Shown one piece after another: positions 46,613 to 56,364 of a stretch of DNA of 64,000 bases. The stretch comes from Crenobacter cavernae. Lineage in GTDB: Bacteria > Pseudomonadota > Gammaproteobacteria > Burkholderiales > Chromobacteriaceae. Each line of letters begins with the position of its first letter. Position 1 is the stretch's first letter. The stretch spans positions 2,423,001-2,487,000 of the forward strand of contig NZ_CP031337.1 of NCBI RefSeq assembly GCF_003355495.1. The letters are read 5' to 3'. The translations under genes and the position numbers were made by a program. Under the pieces are notes generated by a model. It ran no database searches, was not told the DNA's origin, and saw nothing but the letters and a program-made list of their open reading frames with translations.

Positions 46613-48250
46613 ATGTCGCAAGTTTCAAACAGCAGCAAGGACCGCTTCCTGATATCGGTAAGCCTGGTGTTGATCCTGCTTACCGTGTTCGGCCTTGCCG
46701 CTTATCCCACCGAGGCGTCCGCCGTTGCGGAACGCCTGTTCGACCTGTCTACGCGTTCGTTCGGCACAGCGGTTCAGGTCTTCGTGGTTGGCTGTCTGAT
46801 CGCGGTGACTTATATCGCGTTCAGCAAGTACGGCAACATCCGTCTGGGCAGCGGCAAGCCCGAATACTCGACCGTGTCCTGGGTGTTCATGTTCATCTGC
46901 GCGGGCATGGGCTCGTCGACGATGTACTGGGGCGTGATGGAGTGGGCGTACTACTACAACTCGCCGGGCCTCAACATCGCGCCGGGCACGCGTGAAGCGC
47001 TCGAGTACAGCATCAGCTACTCGTTCTTCCACTGGGGCTTCAGCGCCTGGGCGATCTACGCGCTGGCGTCGCTGGCGATGGCGTACCACTTCCACGTAAG
47101 GAAGAACAAGGGGCTGAGCCTGGCGTCGGTGATCGAGGCGGTGACCGGCTTCAAGGCGAACGGCCCGGTAGGGCGCGTGGTCGACCTGATCTTCCTGTTT
47201 ACGATGTTCGGCGCGCTGACCGTGTCGCTGGCGCTGACCGCGTCGACGCTGACCAAGGGTTTGTCGGGTCTTACCGGCCTGCCGGACACCTTCACCACGC
47301 AGCTGATCGTGATCGTCGCGGTGTCGGTGATCTTCTCGCTGAGCTCCTACATCGGCATCGACAAGGGCATGCAGCGCCTGAGCCATATGGTGTGCTGGGG
47401 CGCTCTGTTGTTCGCCGCGGTGGTGCTGTTCGTCGGCCCGACGCTGTTCTCGATCAACAACACGGCCAACGGCATCGGCCTGATGCTGCAGAACTACATC
47501 CGCATGAGCCTGTTCACCGACCCGGCCGGCAACGGTGAATTCACGCGCGGCTGGACGGTGTTCTACTGGCTGTGGTGGGTGTCGTATACGCCGGGCGTCG
47601 CGATGTTCGTCACCCGCGTGTCGCGTGGCCGCAAGATGAAGGAAGTGATCTGGGCGCTGCTCCTGGGCGGTAGCGTCGGCTGCTGGTTCTTCTTCGGCGC
47701 GCTCGAAAGCTACAGCATGCACGCCTTCATGACCGGCGTGATCGACGTGCCGCGCATCCTGAAAGAGCAGGGCGGCGAGACCGCGGTCGAAATGCTGCTG
47801 ACCGCGCTGCCGTTCGGCAAGGGCTTCCTCGCGGCCTACCTGTTCATCATGGTGGTCTTCCTCGCCTCGCACATGGACGCGGTCGCCTACGCGGTGGCGG
47901 CGACCAGCACCAAGAACCTGCGCGAAGGCGAAGACCCGAGCCCGACGCTGCGCCTGTTCTGGTGCGTGATGCTGACCTTGGTGCCGCTGGCGATGCTGTT
48001 CGCCAAGGCCTCGCTGTCGACGATGAAGACCGCGGTGGTGCTGACGGCGATCCCGTTCATGGCGATCCTGCTGGTCAAGATCTATGGCTTCTTCAAGTGG
48101 ATGGCACAGGACTACAGCGCGATGCCGGCGCATATCATCGAAGAGCAGGCGGTACGCCTGGCCAAGGAAGAGGGCGGTGAGTTACCGGCAGTCGACACGG
48201 TAGAGATCGCCGCGCGTGGCCAGGCAAAGGAGGTGCCGGCCGGCTCCTGA
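46613..48250 (+). CDS. cntT: BCCT-family transporter, probable carnitine/betaine transporter
   Basis: 545 aa from the ATG at 46613 (AAGGAGAG upstream). Twelve hydrophobic segments; [20 protein letters not shown] is the Gly/Trp-rich BCCT motif in TM segments 3-4 and [17 protein letters not shown] the conserved TM 8 tryptophan box. Sodium- or antiport-coupled uptake of quaternary amines. The symbol is assigned from context: cntA, a semialdehyde dehydrogenase and cntB follow it. Confidence 0.85.
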   Translation: MSQVSNSSKDRFLISVSLVLILLTVFGLAAYPTEASAVAERLFDLSTRSFGTAVQVFVVGCLIAVTYIAFSKYGNIRLGSGKPEYSTVSWVFMFICAGMGSSTMYWGVMEWAYYYNSPGLNIAPGTREALEYSISYSFFHWGFSAWAIYALASLAMAYHFHVRKNKGLSLASVIEAVTGFKANGPVGRVVDLIFLFTMFGALTVSLALTASTLTKGLSGLTGLPDTFTTQLIVIVAVSVIFSLSSYIGIDKGMQRLSHMVCWGALLFAAVVLFVGPTLFSINNTANGIGLMLQNYIRMSLFTDPAGNGEFTRGWTVFYWLWWVSYTPGVAMFVTRVSRGRKMKEVIWALLLGGSVGCWFFFGALESYSMHAFMTGVIDVPRILKEQGGETAVEMLLTALPFGKGFLAAYLFIMVVFLASHMDAVAYAVAATSTKNLREGEDPSPTLRLFWCVMLTLVPLAMLFAKASLSTMKTAVVLTAIPFMAILLVKIYGFFKWMAQDYSAMPAHIIEEQAVRLAKEEGGELPAVDTVEIAARGQAKEVPAGS

Positions 48251-48389
48251 GCCGGCTCGCGAAACGGCCGACCCGTCGCGGGCAGAAGATCGTGACGGGT
48301 AGACGCCGCAGCAGGCAAAAGCCGGATTGATTTTGCAGTGCACCGGCCCTAGTGGCCGACCCGAATGGCGCCAATTTTTTGGCTTAAAA

Positions 48390-48413
48390 GTTAACCAAAA
48401 GTTATACGTTAAC
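48390..48413 (+). promoter_or_regulatory. Candidate operator with GTTAAC repeats upstream of cntA
   Basis: GTTAAC (48390), GTTATA (48401) and GTTAAC (48408), spaced 11 and 7 nt. Resembles the site upstream of the BCCT gene in motif and AT-rich context. Confidence 0.55.
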
Positions 48414-48474
48414 CTTAAATATACAGATGGTCGCGACATCAAAGTCGCCGCGGCCGACCTGCAAGGAGAACAGC

Positions 48475-49599
48475 ATGAAAACCATCCCGATCACCAAGCT
48501 CCCCGCCGACTTCTGCGCCGACCCGTCCAACGCGTGGACCATCCCGGCGAGCTACTACACGCAGGATTCGGTCTTCGAAACCGAGAAGGAAAAGATCTTC
48601 GCCGACAGCTGGATCTGCGTCGCGCACCGAAGCGAGTTGGCCGAGGCTAACGACTACGTGACGCGCGAGGTGATCGGCGAGAGTATCGTCGTCGTCCGCG
48701 GCCGCGACGGCGTGCTGCGCGCGTTCTACAACGTCTGTCCGCACCGCGGCCACCAACTGCTCGAAGGCAGCGGCAAGGCCAAGAACGTCATCACCTGCCC
48801 GTACCACGCGTGGACCTTCAAGCTCGACGGCGAGCTGGCGCACGCGCGCAACTGCGACAACGTCGCGAACTTCGACAAGGAAAAATCCAGTCTGGTGCCG
48901 GTCAAGGTCGAGGAATACGCCGGCTTCGTCTTCATCAACATGAACCCGGAAGCCGGTTCGGTTGAGACCCAGCTGCCGGGCATGGAAGCGAAGCTGCGCG
49001 CCGCCTGCCCGGTGGTCGACGACCTGAAGCTCGCCGCGCGCTTCGTCACCGAGACGCCGGCCAACTGGAAGTCCATCGTCGACAACTACATGGAGTGCTA
49101 CCACTGCGGGCCGGCGCACCCGGGCTTCTCCGACTCGGTGCAGGTCGACAAGTACACGCACACGCTGCACGGCAACTGGACCTTGCAGTTCGGCCTCGCG
49201 AAGTCGTCGGAGAAGTCGTTCAAGGTCGACGAGTCGATCAAGGACCCGAGCTTCAGCGGCTTCTGGGCGTGGCCGTGCACCATGTTCAACGTGCCGCCGG
49301 GCGCCAACTTCATGACCGTGATCTACGAGTTCCCGATGAGCGCCGAGGTCACGCTGCAGCACTACGAGATCTACTTCCTCAACGAGGAACTGACCGCGGA
49401 GCAGAAGGCGCTCATCGAGTGGTACCGCACCGTGTTCCGCCCCGAGGACCTGCGTCTGGTAGAGAGCGTGCAGAAGGGCCTGAAGTCGCGCGGCTACCGA
49501 GGCCAGGGCCGGATCATGGCCGACCACCAGCGCAGCGGCATCAGCGAGCACGGCATCGCGCACTTCCACCAGCTGATCGCGCAGCAGCATCAGGACTGA
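48475..49599 (+). CDS. cntA: Carnitine monooxygenase oxygenase subunit CntA (Rieske-type)
   Basis: 374 aa from the ATG at 48475 (AAGGAGAA upstream). Rieske motif CPHRGHQLLEG ... CPYHAW binds the 2Fe-2S cluster. The mononuclear iron site is in VDNYMECYHCGPAHPGF, where Glu replaces the Asp of ordinary Rieske oxygenases, a hallmark of CntA/YeaW. The C-terminus GYRGQGRIMADHQRSG is also CntA-like. Expected reaction: L-carnitine + O2 gives trimethylamine and malic semialdehyde. Reductase CntB is encoded by the last gene of the set. Confidence 0.93.
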   Translation: MKTIPITKLPADFCADPSNAWTIPASYYTQDSVFETEKEKIFADSWICVAHRSELAEANDYVTREVIGESIVVVRGRDGVLRAFYNVCPHRGHQLLEGSGKAKNVITCPYHAWTFKLDGELAHARNCDNVANFDKEKSSLVPVKVEEYAGFVFINMNPEAGSVETQLPGMEAKLRAACPVVDDLKLAARFVTETPANWKSIVDNYMECYHCGPAHPGFSDSVQVDKYTHTLHGNWTLQFGLAKSSEKSFKVDESIKDPSFSGFWAWPCTMFNVPPGANFMTVIYEFPMSAEVTLQHYEIYFLNEELTAEQKALIEWYRTVFRPEDLRLVESVQKGLKSRGYRGQGRIMADHQRSGISEHGIAHFHQLIAQQHQD

Positions 49600-49645
49600 T
49601 CGAACTTAGGGCCGGCAACGCCGGCCCGCACAGAAAGGCAAGACG

Positions 49646-51094
49646 ATGAAACTCAAAGACCCGCAACTCTTTAGACAACGCGCCTATATCGACGGCGCCT
49701 GGTGCGATGCAGAAAGCCGCGCGACCGTGCCGGTGCTCGACCCCGCGACCGGCGAGCAGATCGCCACCGTGCCGCTGATGGGCGAATCGGAAGCGATCTG
49801 GGCGATCGAGGCCGCCAACGCCGCGCTGCCGGCGTGGAAGGCCAAGACCGCCAAGGAGCGCGCGAAGATCCTGCGCCGCTGGTTCGAGCTGATCGAGGCC
49901 AACGAGGACGACCTCGCGCGGCTGATGACCTGGGAGCAGGGCAAGCCGGTCGCCGAGGCGCTCGGCGAGATCCGCTACGCCGCTTCCTTCGTAGAGTGGT
50001 TTTCTGAGGAAGCCAAGCGCCTGTACGGTGACGTGATCCCGTCGCCGAGTGCCGACAAGCGCCTCGTCGTCGTGCGTGAGCCGATCGGCGTGTGCGCGGC
50101 GATCACACCGTGGAACTTCCCGGCGGCGATGATCACCCGCAAGGCCGCGCCGGCGCTGGCCGCCGGCTGCACCATCGTCGTCAAGCCCGCCAACGAGACG
50201 CCGCTGTCGGCGCTGGCGCTGGCCGAGTTGGCCGAGCGCGCCGGCGTGCCGGCCGGTGTGTTCAACGTCGTCACCGGCAGCTCGGCGGCGATCGGCAAGC
50301 AGCTGACCGGCCACCCGCTGGTCAGAAAACTTTCGTTCACCGGCTCGACCCCGGTAGGCCGCCTGTTGATGAGCCAGTGCGCCGGCACGATCAAGAAGGT
50401 GTCGCTCGAACTCGGCGGTAACGCGCCGTTCATCGTGTTCGACGATGCCGACGTCGACGCCGCGGTAGAGGGCGCGCTGGTCGCCAAGTACCGCAACGCC
50501 GGCCAGACCTGCGTGTGCGTGAACCGCTTCTACGTGCACGACGCGGTATATGAAGAGTTCGCCGAGAAATTCGCGAAGAGAGTCGCCGAGTTGCGCGTCG
50601 GCAGCGGCTTCGAAGCGGCGACGCAGATCGGCCCGCTGATCACCACCAAGGCCGTCGCCAAGGTGCAGGAGCTGCTCGACGACGCGACCGCACAAGGCGC
50701 GCGCGTGCTGGCCGGCGGGCATAGTTTGGCCGAGGGCGAGCAGTACTTCGCGCCGACCGTGATCGCCGACGTGAAGCCGGGCATGCGTTTGCTCGACGAA
50801 GAAATCTTCGGCCCGGTCGCGCCCATCGTGCGCTTTTCGTCAGAAGAAGAAGTCGTGCGGCTTGCCAACGACACGATCTACGGCCTCGCGTCTTACTTCT
50901 ACAGCCGCGACATCGGCCGCGTGTGGAGAGTCGCCGAGCAACTCGAGTACGGCATGGTCGGCATCAACACCGGGCTGATCTCTAACGAGGTCGCTCCGTT
51001 CGGCGGCGTCAAGCAGTCCGGCCTCGGCCGCGAAGGTTCGAAGTACGGCATCGAGGACTACCTCGAGACCAAGTACCTGTGCATGGCGCTGTAG
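49646..51094 (+). CDS. Aldehyde dehydrogenase, probable malic/succinic semialdehyde dehydrogenase
   Basis: 482 aa, GabD type. Catalytic Cys in RNAGQTCVCVNRFYV, Glu in VSLELGGNAPFIVF and cofactor site GVCAAITPWNFPAAM and SFTGSTPVGRLL. Located between cntA and cntB, it most likely oxidises the malic semialdehyde released by CntA to malate, which DmlA could then convert to pyruvate. Succinic semialdehyde activity cannot be excluded. Confidence 0.88.
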   Translation: MKLKDPQLFRQRAYIDGAWCDAESRATVPVLDPATGEQIATVPLMGESEAIWAIEAANAALPAWKAKTAKERAKILRRWFELIEANEDDLARLMTWEQGKPVAEALGEIRYAASFVEWFSEEAKRLYGDVIPSPSADKRLVVVREPIGVCAAITPWNFPAAMITRKAAPALAAGCTIVVKPANETPLSALALAELAERAGVPAGVFNVVTGSSAAIGKQLTGHPLVRKLSFTGSTPVGRLLMSQCAGTIKKVSLELGGNAPFIVFDDADVDAAVEGALVAKYRNAGQTCVCVNRFYVHDAVYEEFAEKFAKRVAELRVGSGFEAATQIGPLITTKAVAKVQELLDDATAQGARVLAGGHSLAEGEQYFAPTVIADVKPGMRLLDEEIFGPVAPIVRFSSEEEVVRLANDTIYGLASYFYSRDIGRVWRVAEQLEYGMVGINTGLISNEVAPFGGVKQSGLGREGSKYGIEDYLETKYLCMAL

Positions 51095-51103
51095 GCATGA
51101 CAA

Positions 51104-51127
51104 GGCTCGGCCGACGTTGGCCGAGCT
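51104..51127. repeat. Inverted pair of the genome 9-mer between ALDH and cntB
   Basis: GGCTCGGCCGAC followed by GTTGGCCGAGCT: the second arm is an exact copy, the first differs at one base (CTCGGCCGA). Ten nt after the dehydrogenase stop codon. Confidence 0.7.
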
Positions 51128-51194
51128 CCCCCAAAGTTTTGTAACACCGGCAAGACGGCCGCCGAACCGGCGCCGGGATGGAATGGAGGCAGCG

Positions 51195-52163
51195 ATGGCC
51201 AACAAATACGAGATGATAACGGTCCGCGTGACCGCGATCGACGAGGTGACGCCGCTGATCAAGCGCTTCACGCTCGCCGCGACGAACGGCGAAAACCTGC
51301 CGGCGTTCACCGGAGGCAGCCACGTCATCGTGCAGATGCAGGACGGCGCCAAGCGCCACAGCAACGCCTACTCGCTGATGAGTTCGCCGCGCGACCTGTC
51401 CCGTTACCAGATCGGCGTGCGCCGCGAGGAGGCGTCCAAGGGTGGCTCGGCCTTCATGCACGACAAGGTGACGGTCGGCATGGAGCTGACGATCTCGACG
51501 CCTAACAATCTATTCGCGCTTTCTGAGGCGGGCTCGAAGCACGTGCTGATCGCCGGCGGCATCGGCATCACGCCGTTCGTGTCGCAGATGGCAGAGTTGG
51601 CCGAGCGGGGCGCCGACTACGAACTGCATTACTCCTTCCGCAGCTTTGAGCACGGTGCGTTCGCCGGCGAGCTGGCCGCAGGCGCCCACGGCGAACGCTG
51701 CCGTTTCTACGTCAACAGCGAGGGCGGCAAGCTCAACGTCGACGAACTCATTGATAGAACGGCCAAGGACGGCCACGTCTACGTGTGCGGCCCGCGCCCG
51801 CTGATCGACGCGGTGATCGAAGCGTGCCGCCGCCGCGGCCTCGCCGAAGACCAGATCCACTGGGAACAGTTCGCCGCCGCGCCGCAAGAGGGCGGCGCGT
51901 TCACCGTCGTGCTCGCCAAGAGCGGACGCGAACTGCAAGTGGAAGAGGGCGGCAGCATCCTGAAGGCGATCGAGAGCGACAAGAGCGTGTCGGTCGAATG
52001 CCTGTGCCGCGAGGGCGTGTGCGGCACCTGCGAGACGAAGATTCTCGACGGCGAGGCCGAACACTTCGACCAGTACTTGAGCGACGACGAGAAGGCGGCG
52101 CAGAAGACGATGATGATCTGCGTGTCGCGCGCGAAGGGTTCGCGCATCGTGCTCGATCTTTAA
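51195..52163 (+). CDS. cntB: Carnitine monooxygenase reductase subunit CntB
   Basis: 322 aa from the ATG at 51195 (GGAGG upstream). Order FMN/NAD-binding reductase, then C-terminal plant-type ferredoxin: RHSNAYSLMSSPRDLSRYQI, GGIGITPFVSQM, YVCGPRPLIDAVI, and CLCREGVCGTCETKIL with a later Cys in MMICVSRAKG for the 2Fe-2S cluster. Passes electrons from NAD(P)H to the CntA Rieske centre. Confidence 0.9.
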   Translation: MANKYEMITVRVTAIDEVTPLIKRFTLAATNGENLPAFTGGSHVIVQMQDGAKRHSNAYSLMSSPRDLSRYQIGVRREEASKGGSAFMHDKVTVGMELTISTPNNLFALSEAGSKHVLIAGGIGITPFVSQMAELAERGADYELHYSFRSFEHGAFAGELAAGAHGERCRFYVNSEGGKLNVDELIDRTAKDGHVYVCGPRPLIDAVIEACRRRGLAEDQIHWEQFAAAPQEGGAFTVVLAKSGRELQVEEGGSILKAIESDKSVSVECLCREGVCGTCETKILDGEAEHFDQYLSDDEKAAQKTMMICVSRAKGSRIVLDL

Positions 52164-52245
52164 AGCTACGGGCCGGGTAAGAGTTTCCAGTGGAGCGGTC
52201 GGGCTTCAGGGCTCGGCCAACCCTTGTTGTGCGCTGCAGTTTGAT

Positions 52246-52271
52246 GGCCCGCCTCGTGCGGGCCTTTTTTT
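52246..52271 (+). terminator. Terminator after cntB
   Basis: GGCCCGC / GCGGGCC stem with loop CTCGT, then seven T. It ends the carnitine operon. Confidence 0.9.
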
Positions 52272-52384
52272 ACCCGGTTTCCACCGCGACGCGCTTGGCA
52301 TGTCGGCAAGCGGGCGTGTAACGTACGGCGCAGATGCGGCCGCCGGCAACCGCCCGGCGTCCCCGAACCCCAGCCCCGCCCAAG

Positions 52385-53467
52385 ATGAACGAAAACAGCT
52401 TCGCGTTCCGCCTCAAGGAACTGCTCGAACACAAGAAACTGACGCTGCAGGCGGTCGCCACCGCGCTCGGCGTGTCGCGGCCTGCGGTCCACAAGTGGAC
52501 GCGCGGCGGCGAGATCGACTACGAGAAGCTGCGCAAGCTCGCCACCCTGCTCGGCGTCAACTGGATCTGGCTGCGCTACGGCGAGGAGGCGCAGCAGGGC
52601 CTCGAGAACGCTGCCCCGGTCGAATTGCCGATGACCGACGTGCGCCGCCGCTACACCGCCGAGATCATGGAGAGCGAAGCGCGCATGAAGCTCGCGCAGG
52701 AGAACGCGCGCATCGTCACCTGGGAGTGGAACCTGATCACCGACGCCGTCACCTACTCGGCCAACGTCGAGGCGGTCTACGGCTGGCCGATCCGCCGCAA
52801 CGACGACTTCTGGCCGCACGTGCCGGAAGACGACGTCGCGATGATGCAGAAGGTATACGAGGACTCGATCGCCAGCGGCCGGCCGCACGAGATCGACTTC
52901 CGCATCGTGGCGCCCGACAGCGAGACGCGCTGGATCTCGTCGCGTGCGACGCCGATCCGCGACGTCGAGGGCCGGCCGGTGAAGATGATCGGCATCAGCA
53001 TGGACAACACCGCACGCAAGCGCGCCGAGGAGGAACTGGCCCGCAGCGAGGCGCGCTTTCGCGCGATCTTCGAGCTCGCGTCCGAGGGCATCGCCTACAT
53101 CGGCTTGGACGGGCGCTGGCTGAAGGCCAACCAGACCTTGTCGACCATCCTCGGCTACAGCACCGACGAACTGGCCGGTCTGACCTTCCAGGCGCTGACG
53201 CTCGAGGACGACCTCGCCGAAAATCTCGAACGGCTCGACGAACTCTTGGCCGGCGAGATCGCGATGTACGCGCTCGAGAAGCGCTTCCGCCGCAAGGACG
53301 GACGGATCATCTGGGCCAAGGTCAAGACGTCCTTGCAGCGCAACGACGCGAGCGGCGAGCCCGAGCACCTGATCACGGTGATCGAGGACATCAGCGCGCA
53401 GCGCGAGGAGCTCGACGCGCTGCGCGCGCGCGTCGTCGAACTCGAGGGCTTGCTCGGCCAGCGCTAG
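52385..53467 (+). CDS. XRE-type DNA-binding protein with two PAS domains
   Basis: 360 aa. Helix-turn-helix at residues 1-60 (LKELLEHKKLTLQAVATALG, then SRPAVHKWTRGG), two PAS/PAC domains at about 100-225 and 230-345 (RFRAIFELASEGIAYIGLDG, then ILGYSTDELAGL), and a short coiled-coil end (LDALRARVVELEGLLGQR). No kinase or GGDEF output. An unusual pairing: it probably regulates a promoter in response to a PAS ligand. Neighbour of the chemoreceptor gene. Confidence 0.8.
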   Translation: MNENSFAFRLKELLEHKKLTLQAVATALGVSRPAVHKWTRGGEIDYEKLRKLATLLGVNWIWLRYGEEAQQGLENAAPVELPMTDVRRRYTAEIMESEARMKLAQENARIVTWEWNLITDAVTYSANVEAVYGWPIRRNDDFWPHVPEDDVAMMQKVYEDSIASGRPHEIDFRIVAPDSETRWISSRATPIRDVEGRPVKMIGISMDNTARKRAEEELARSEARFRAIFELASEGIAYIGLDGRWLKANQTLSTILGYSTDELAGLTFQALTLEDDLAENLERLDELLAGEIAMYALEKRFRRKDGRIIWAKVKTSLQRNDASGEPEHLITVIEDISAQREELDALRARVVELEGLLGQR

Positions 53468-53608
53468 TCTCGCTTTCGCCTTTTAAAAACACATAAATAT
53501 CGATGCCATTCGTGTAGGCGAACAGAATTTACAGATTCGGGATGGCCGCATTGTTGCGCCGGTGGATAGCGGTTCTAATGGCGCTCCCCCTGACTCTGGA
53601 GACCTACG

Positions 53609-55486
53609 ATGCGGTCGCTCCGAAGCCGGCTGGTCGCGTTCAACGCGGCGGTCATGGTGCTGTTCGTGCTGATGCTGTTGTGGCTGGCGTTCACGCAGAT
53701 GCGCCGCGAGATCATGCAAGGCCTCGATCACGAGTTCACGTCCGCGCTGCAGGGGCAGAGCGCCGTGGTCGAGACCTGGATGAACGAGAAGAAGCAGCAG
53801 ATCGCCGCGCAGCGCGCGATCGCCGCCAGGCCCGACGTGCTGGCCGACCTCAAGCAGGCGGCGCGCGCCGGCAACTTCATGGTCGACTACATCGGCTACG
53901 CCGACGGCCGCTCGGTCTGGTCTGACGACTGGGTGCCGCCCGGCGACTTCAAGGTCGCAGAACGGCCGTGGTTCACGCTGGCCAAGACGGCGGGCAAGAC
54001 CGTGCTCACCGAACCCTACGTCGACGCCGACAGCAAGAAACTGATCGTGACGGTGGCTGCGCCGTTCGACGCGGGCGGGGCGTTCGCCGGCGTGATCGGC
54101 GCCGACGTGTTCGTCGATACGCTGGTGAAGTCGGTGCTGTCGCTGCCGGTGCGCGGCAAGGGCTACACCTTCATCGTCAACCGCGCCGGAACGGTGATCG
54201 CCCACCCGCAGGCGGCGCTGACGCTCAAACCGATCGCGTCGGTCGCGCCGGCGCTCTCCGCACAGCGCATCGCGTCGCTTGCCGCGCGCAACGGCGTCGA
54301 CGAGGTCGAGGTGGCGGGCCTGGCCGCGCTGATGTCGATGAGGCCGATCGCCGGCACCGACTGGCTGGTCGGCATCGTCACCGACAAGGACGAGGTGCTC
54401 GCGCCGCTTAACACGCTGCTTCTGAGCATCGCCGGCCTGTCGCTCGTCACGCTCTTGCTGCTGGTGCCGCTCGCCGGCTGGGTGATCGGCCGCATGCTCG
54501 CGGGGCTCCTGCAGTTGAAGGCGGCGATGGCCGACATCGCAAAAGGCGAGGCCGACCTGACGCGCCGTCTCGACGAGAGCGGGCGCGACGAGATCGCCGA
54601 CACCGCGCGCGCGTTCAACCAGTTCGCCGGAAGGCTCAACGCGATGTTCGCAGAACTCAGGATCGGCGCCGGCGGCGTCATCGGCGGCGTGCAGGAGGCG
54701 AGCCGGATGGTCGGCGGCGTGGCCGAGCACTCGCGCCAGTTGTCGGGCGTGTCGGCGGCCAACGCCGCCACGCTGGAACAGATCACCGTCAGCGTCGCGC
54801 ACATCGCCGACAGCGCGCGAGCCGCCGACGAAATGGTGCAGCAGACCGGCGGCGAACTGGAGGACGGCTCGGCCAACATGCAGCAGTTGTCCAGCCGCAT
54901 GGACGGCACGGCGCGCGCGGTGCGCAGCCTGGAGGGCATGCTGGCGCTGCTCGACAGCCGCTCGCAGGACATCTCCGGCATCACCAAGGTGATCCGCGAC
55001 ATCGCCGACCAGACCAATCTCTTGGCCTTGAACGCGGCGATCGAAGCGGCGCGCGCCGGCGAGCAGGGCCGCGGCTTCGCCGTCGTGGCCGACGAGGTGC
55101 GCAAACTGGCCGAGCGTACCGCCGAGGCGACGCTGGAGATCGCGGCCAAGGTGAGCGCGATCCGCGAGGAGACTGGCCGTGCGGTCGGCGACGTCGGCGA
55201 AGCGGTGGGGCAGGTCGACGAGGGGGCCGAACTGATGTGCGCTGCCGAGGCCAGCCTGGCGCGCATGCGCGCGTCGATGCAGGCGGTGAAGGACAGGATG
55301 CACGAGATCGCCCGCACCACCACCGAGCAGCAGGGGGCGACGCGGCAGATTGCCGAGAGCACCGAAACGATCAACGGCGCGGTACGGGAGAACGACGCGG
55401 TGCTGCAGGACGTCAGCGCGACGCTGCAGCGTCTGTCCGGGTCGGCGGGCAAGATGGACGCCGCCTTCGGCCGGTTCAGGCTGTAG
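53609..55486 (+). CDS. Methyl-accepting chemotaxis protein (dCache type)
   Basis: 625 aa. TM1 at about 9-28, periplasmic double-Cache sensor to about residue 265 ([20 protein letters not shown] is Cache-like), TM2, HAMP domain ([20 protein letters not shown]) and the cytoplasmic signalling hairpin with the conserved tip [20 protein letters not shown], then [20 protein letters not shown]. Senses small molecules, often amino or organic acids, and controls the CheA kinase. Confidence 0.93.
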   Translation: MRSLRSRLVAFNAAVMVLFVLMLLWLAFTQMRREIMQGLDHEFTSALQGQSAVVETWMNEKKQQIAAQRAIAARPDVLADLKQAARAGNFMVDYIGYADGRSVWSDDWVPPGDFKVAERPWFTLAKTAGKTVLTEPYVDADSKKLIVTVAAPFDAGGAFAGVIGADVFVDTLVKSVLSLPVRGKGYTFIVNRAGTVIAHPQAALTLKPIASVAPALSAQRIASLAARNGVDEVEVAGLAALMSMRPIAGTDWLVGIVTDKDEVLAPLNTLLLSIAGLSLVTLLLLVPLAGWVIGRMLAGLLQLKAAMADIAKGEADLTRRLDESGRDEIADTARAFNQFAGRLNAMFAELRIGAGGVIGGVQEASRMVGGVAEHSRQLSGVSAANAATLEQITVSVAHIADSARAADEMVQQTGGELEDGSANMQQLSSRMDGTARAVRSLEGMLALLDSRSQDISGITKVIRDIADQTNLLALNAAIEAARAGEQGRGFAVVADEVRKLAERTAEATLEIAAKVSAIREETGRAVGDVGEAVGQVDEGAELMCAAEASLARMRASMQAVKDRMHEIARTTTEQQGATRQIAESTETINGAVRENDAVLQDVSATLQRLSGSAGKMDAAFGRFRL

Positions 55487-56157
55487 CTTCGACGGTAGCG
55501 GGCCAAGGGAGGGACGCCGAAGGCGTTCTATCCTGACGAGTCAGGGATGATGCACCATCACTCCATGGGGCTGCGCACCTGGCCGGACCCTGCTCGAACC
55601 CGGCATGCCTTCTCGAACCGACAAAAAGCCGCCCATATTTGGGCGGCTTTTTGTCGGTCGGATCTGAGCTACGAGCTCGTGCCTGGTAGAGCGTTAGCTC
55701 AGAACTACGACCGCGCTAAGTACGAGGATGACGGGGCGACATGCTATCGACTCTTTTTGATGGCTTGGCGCGAAGGACATAGATTGAAGAGAACGTCTCA
55801 AGCGGTTTACCTCGTAACGTCGCCTCGCATGTGGCTCTTGCCTTCCGGCGGGCCGTTCGCTTTGGGTCGGTTTGCGACGGTCGTGACCGGCTGAAATCGG
55901 CCACGAGCTGCCGTTCAGCCGGGCACCAGACTACCCGGTTAGAGGGGCGGTTTTTTCGGTCGGCAGGCGGCCACTATTGCACCGTTAAGGAAGCTCTTCG
56001 GAGGAGCATCGAAAAGTCCGGATGGTCTATCCTTTTTTTATGACTTTTTCTCTTTTCACACGGCGGCATTGCCGTCATCCGGTGCGTGCGGGCTGAGCCG
56101 AGGCTTGCAACCTGAGCGTTTGTGCTTCGGAAATTCCCGCAACGTGGCGTGACCTTC
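55487..56157. other. Intergenic region with one strong terminator
   Basis: 671 nt. The hairpin at 55621-55654 closes the chemoreceptor unit and works on both strands. Between it and 56157 no frame has both a start and a ribosome-binding site; a TATCC-TTTTTTT stretch near 56028 may be a second weak terminator. This is the junction to a region that lacks the genome 9-mer. Confidence 0.5.
55621..55654. terminator. Bidirectional intrinsic terminator
   Basis: A 15-bp stem (ACAAAAAGCCGCCCA / TGGGCGGCTTTTTGT) around TATT, with A and T tracts on both sides. Confidence 0.9.
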
Positions 56158-56364
56158 ATGGCACCTATCACAACCGTACTCTTTCTCGGTCGGTTCGTGC
56201 ACCACCCCGAGGCGACTCGCGACTCACCTGGCACGGATTGGCCGCTGACAAAAGGGATGGCCTTCGTGCAGCATTGCGTCTCGCCGCTAAAAGTCAGACG
56301 AGACAAAACGGCCATCGCGACAGAGCGGCAGGTCCAGCTGATCGGAGAAGACGCATGGGCATGA
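56158..56364 (+). CDS. Possible 68-aa protein, coupled to the large toxin-like gene
   Basis: MAPITTVLFLGRFVHHPEAT at the start and TERQVQLIGEDAWA at the end. The stop codon overlaps the start of the next gene (ATGGGCATGA), which suggests translational coupling, though the upstream ribosome-binding site is weak. A GTG start at 56122 is possible. The protein is basic in its second half. No family recognised. Confidence 0.45.
   Translation: MAPITTVLFLGRFVHHPEATRDSPGTDWPLTKGMAFVQHCVSPLKVRRDKTAIATERQVQLIGEDAWA

Larger units (their letters stand above)
753..54876. repeat. Dispersed 9-mer TTGGCCGAG / CTCGGCCAA, DNA-uptake-sequence-like
   Basis: About 43 exact copies by hand count on both strands, e.g. 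753, 4303, 4732, 6659, 8796, 9628, 10129, 15398, 18512, 19743, 20953, 22232, 27874, 33720, 38907, 48637, 50228, 54868. Rough chance expectation in DNA of this composition is about one. Inside genes it is usually read as Leu-Ala-Glu using the TTG Leu codon, which neighbours otherwise avoid in favour of CTG. The flanks vary, but GG or CG before and GCC or GG after are common. None found from 54877 to 64000 or within the cassettes. Confidence 0.75.

Noticed and set aside
55547..55894. A 115-codon plus-strand frame after the chemoreceptor
   Set aside because: It runs straight through the strong bidirectional terminator at 55621-55654 and shows no domain.
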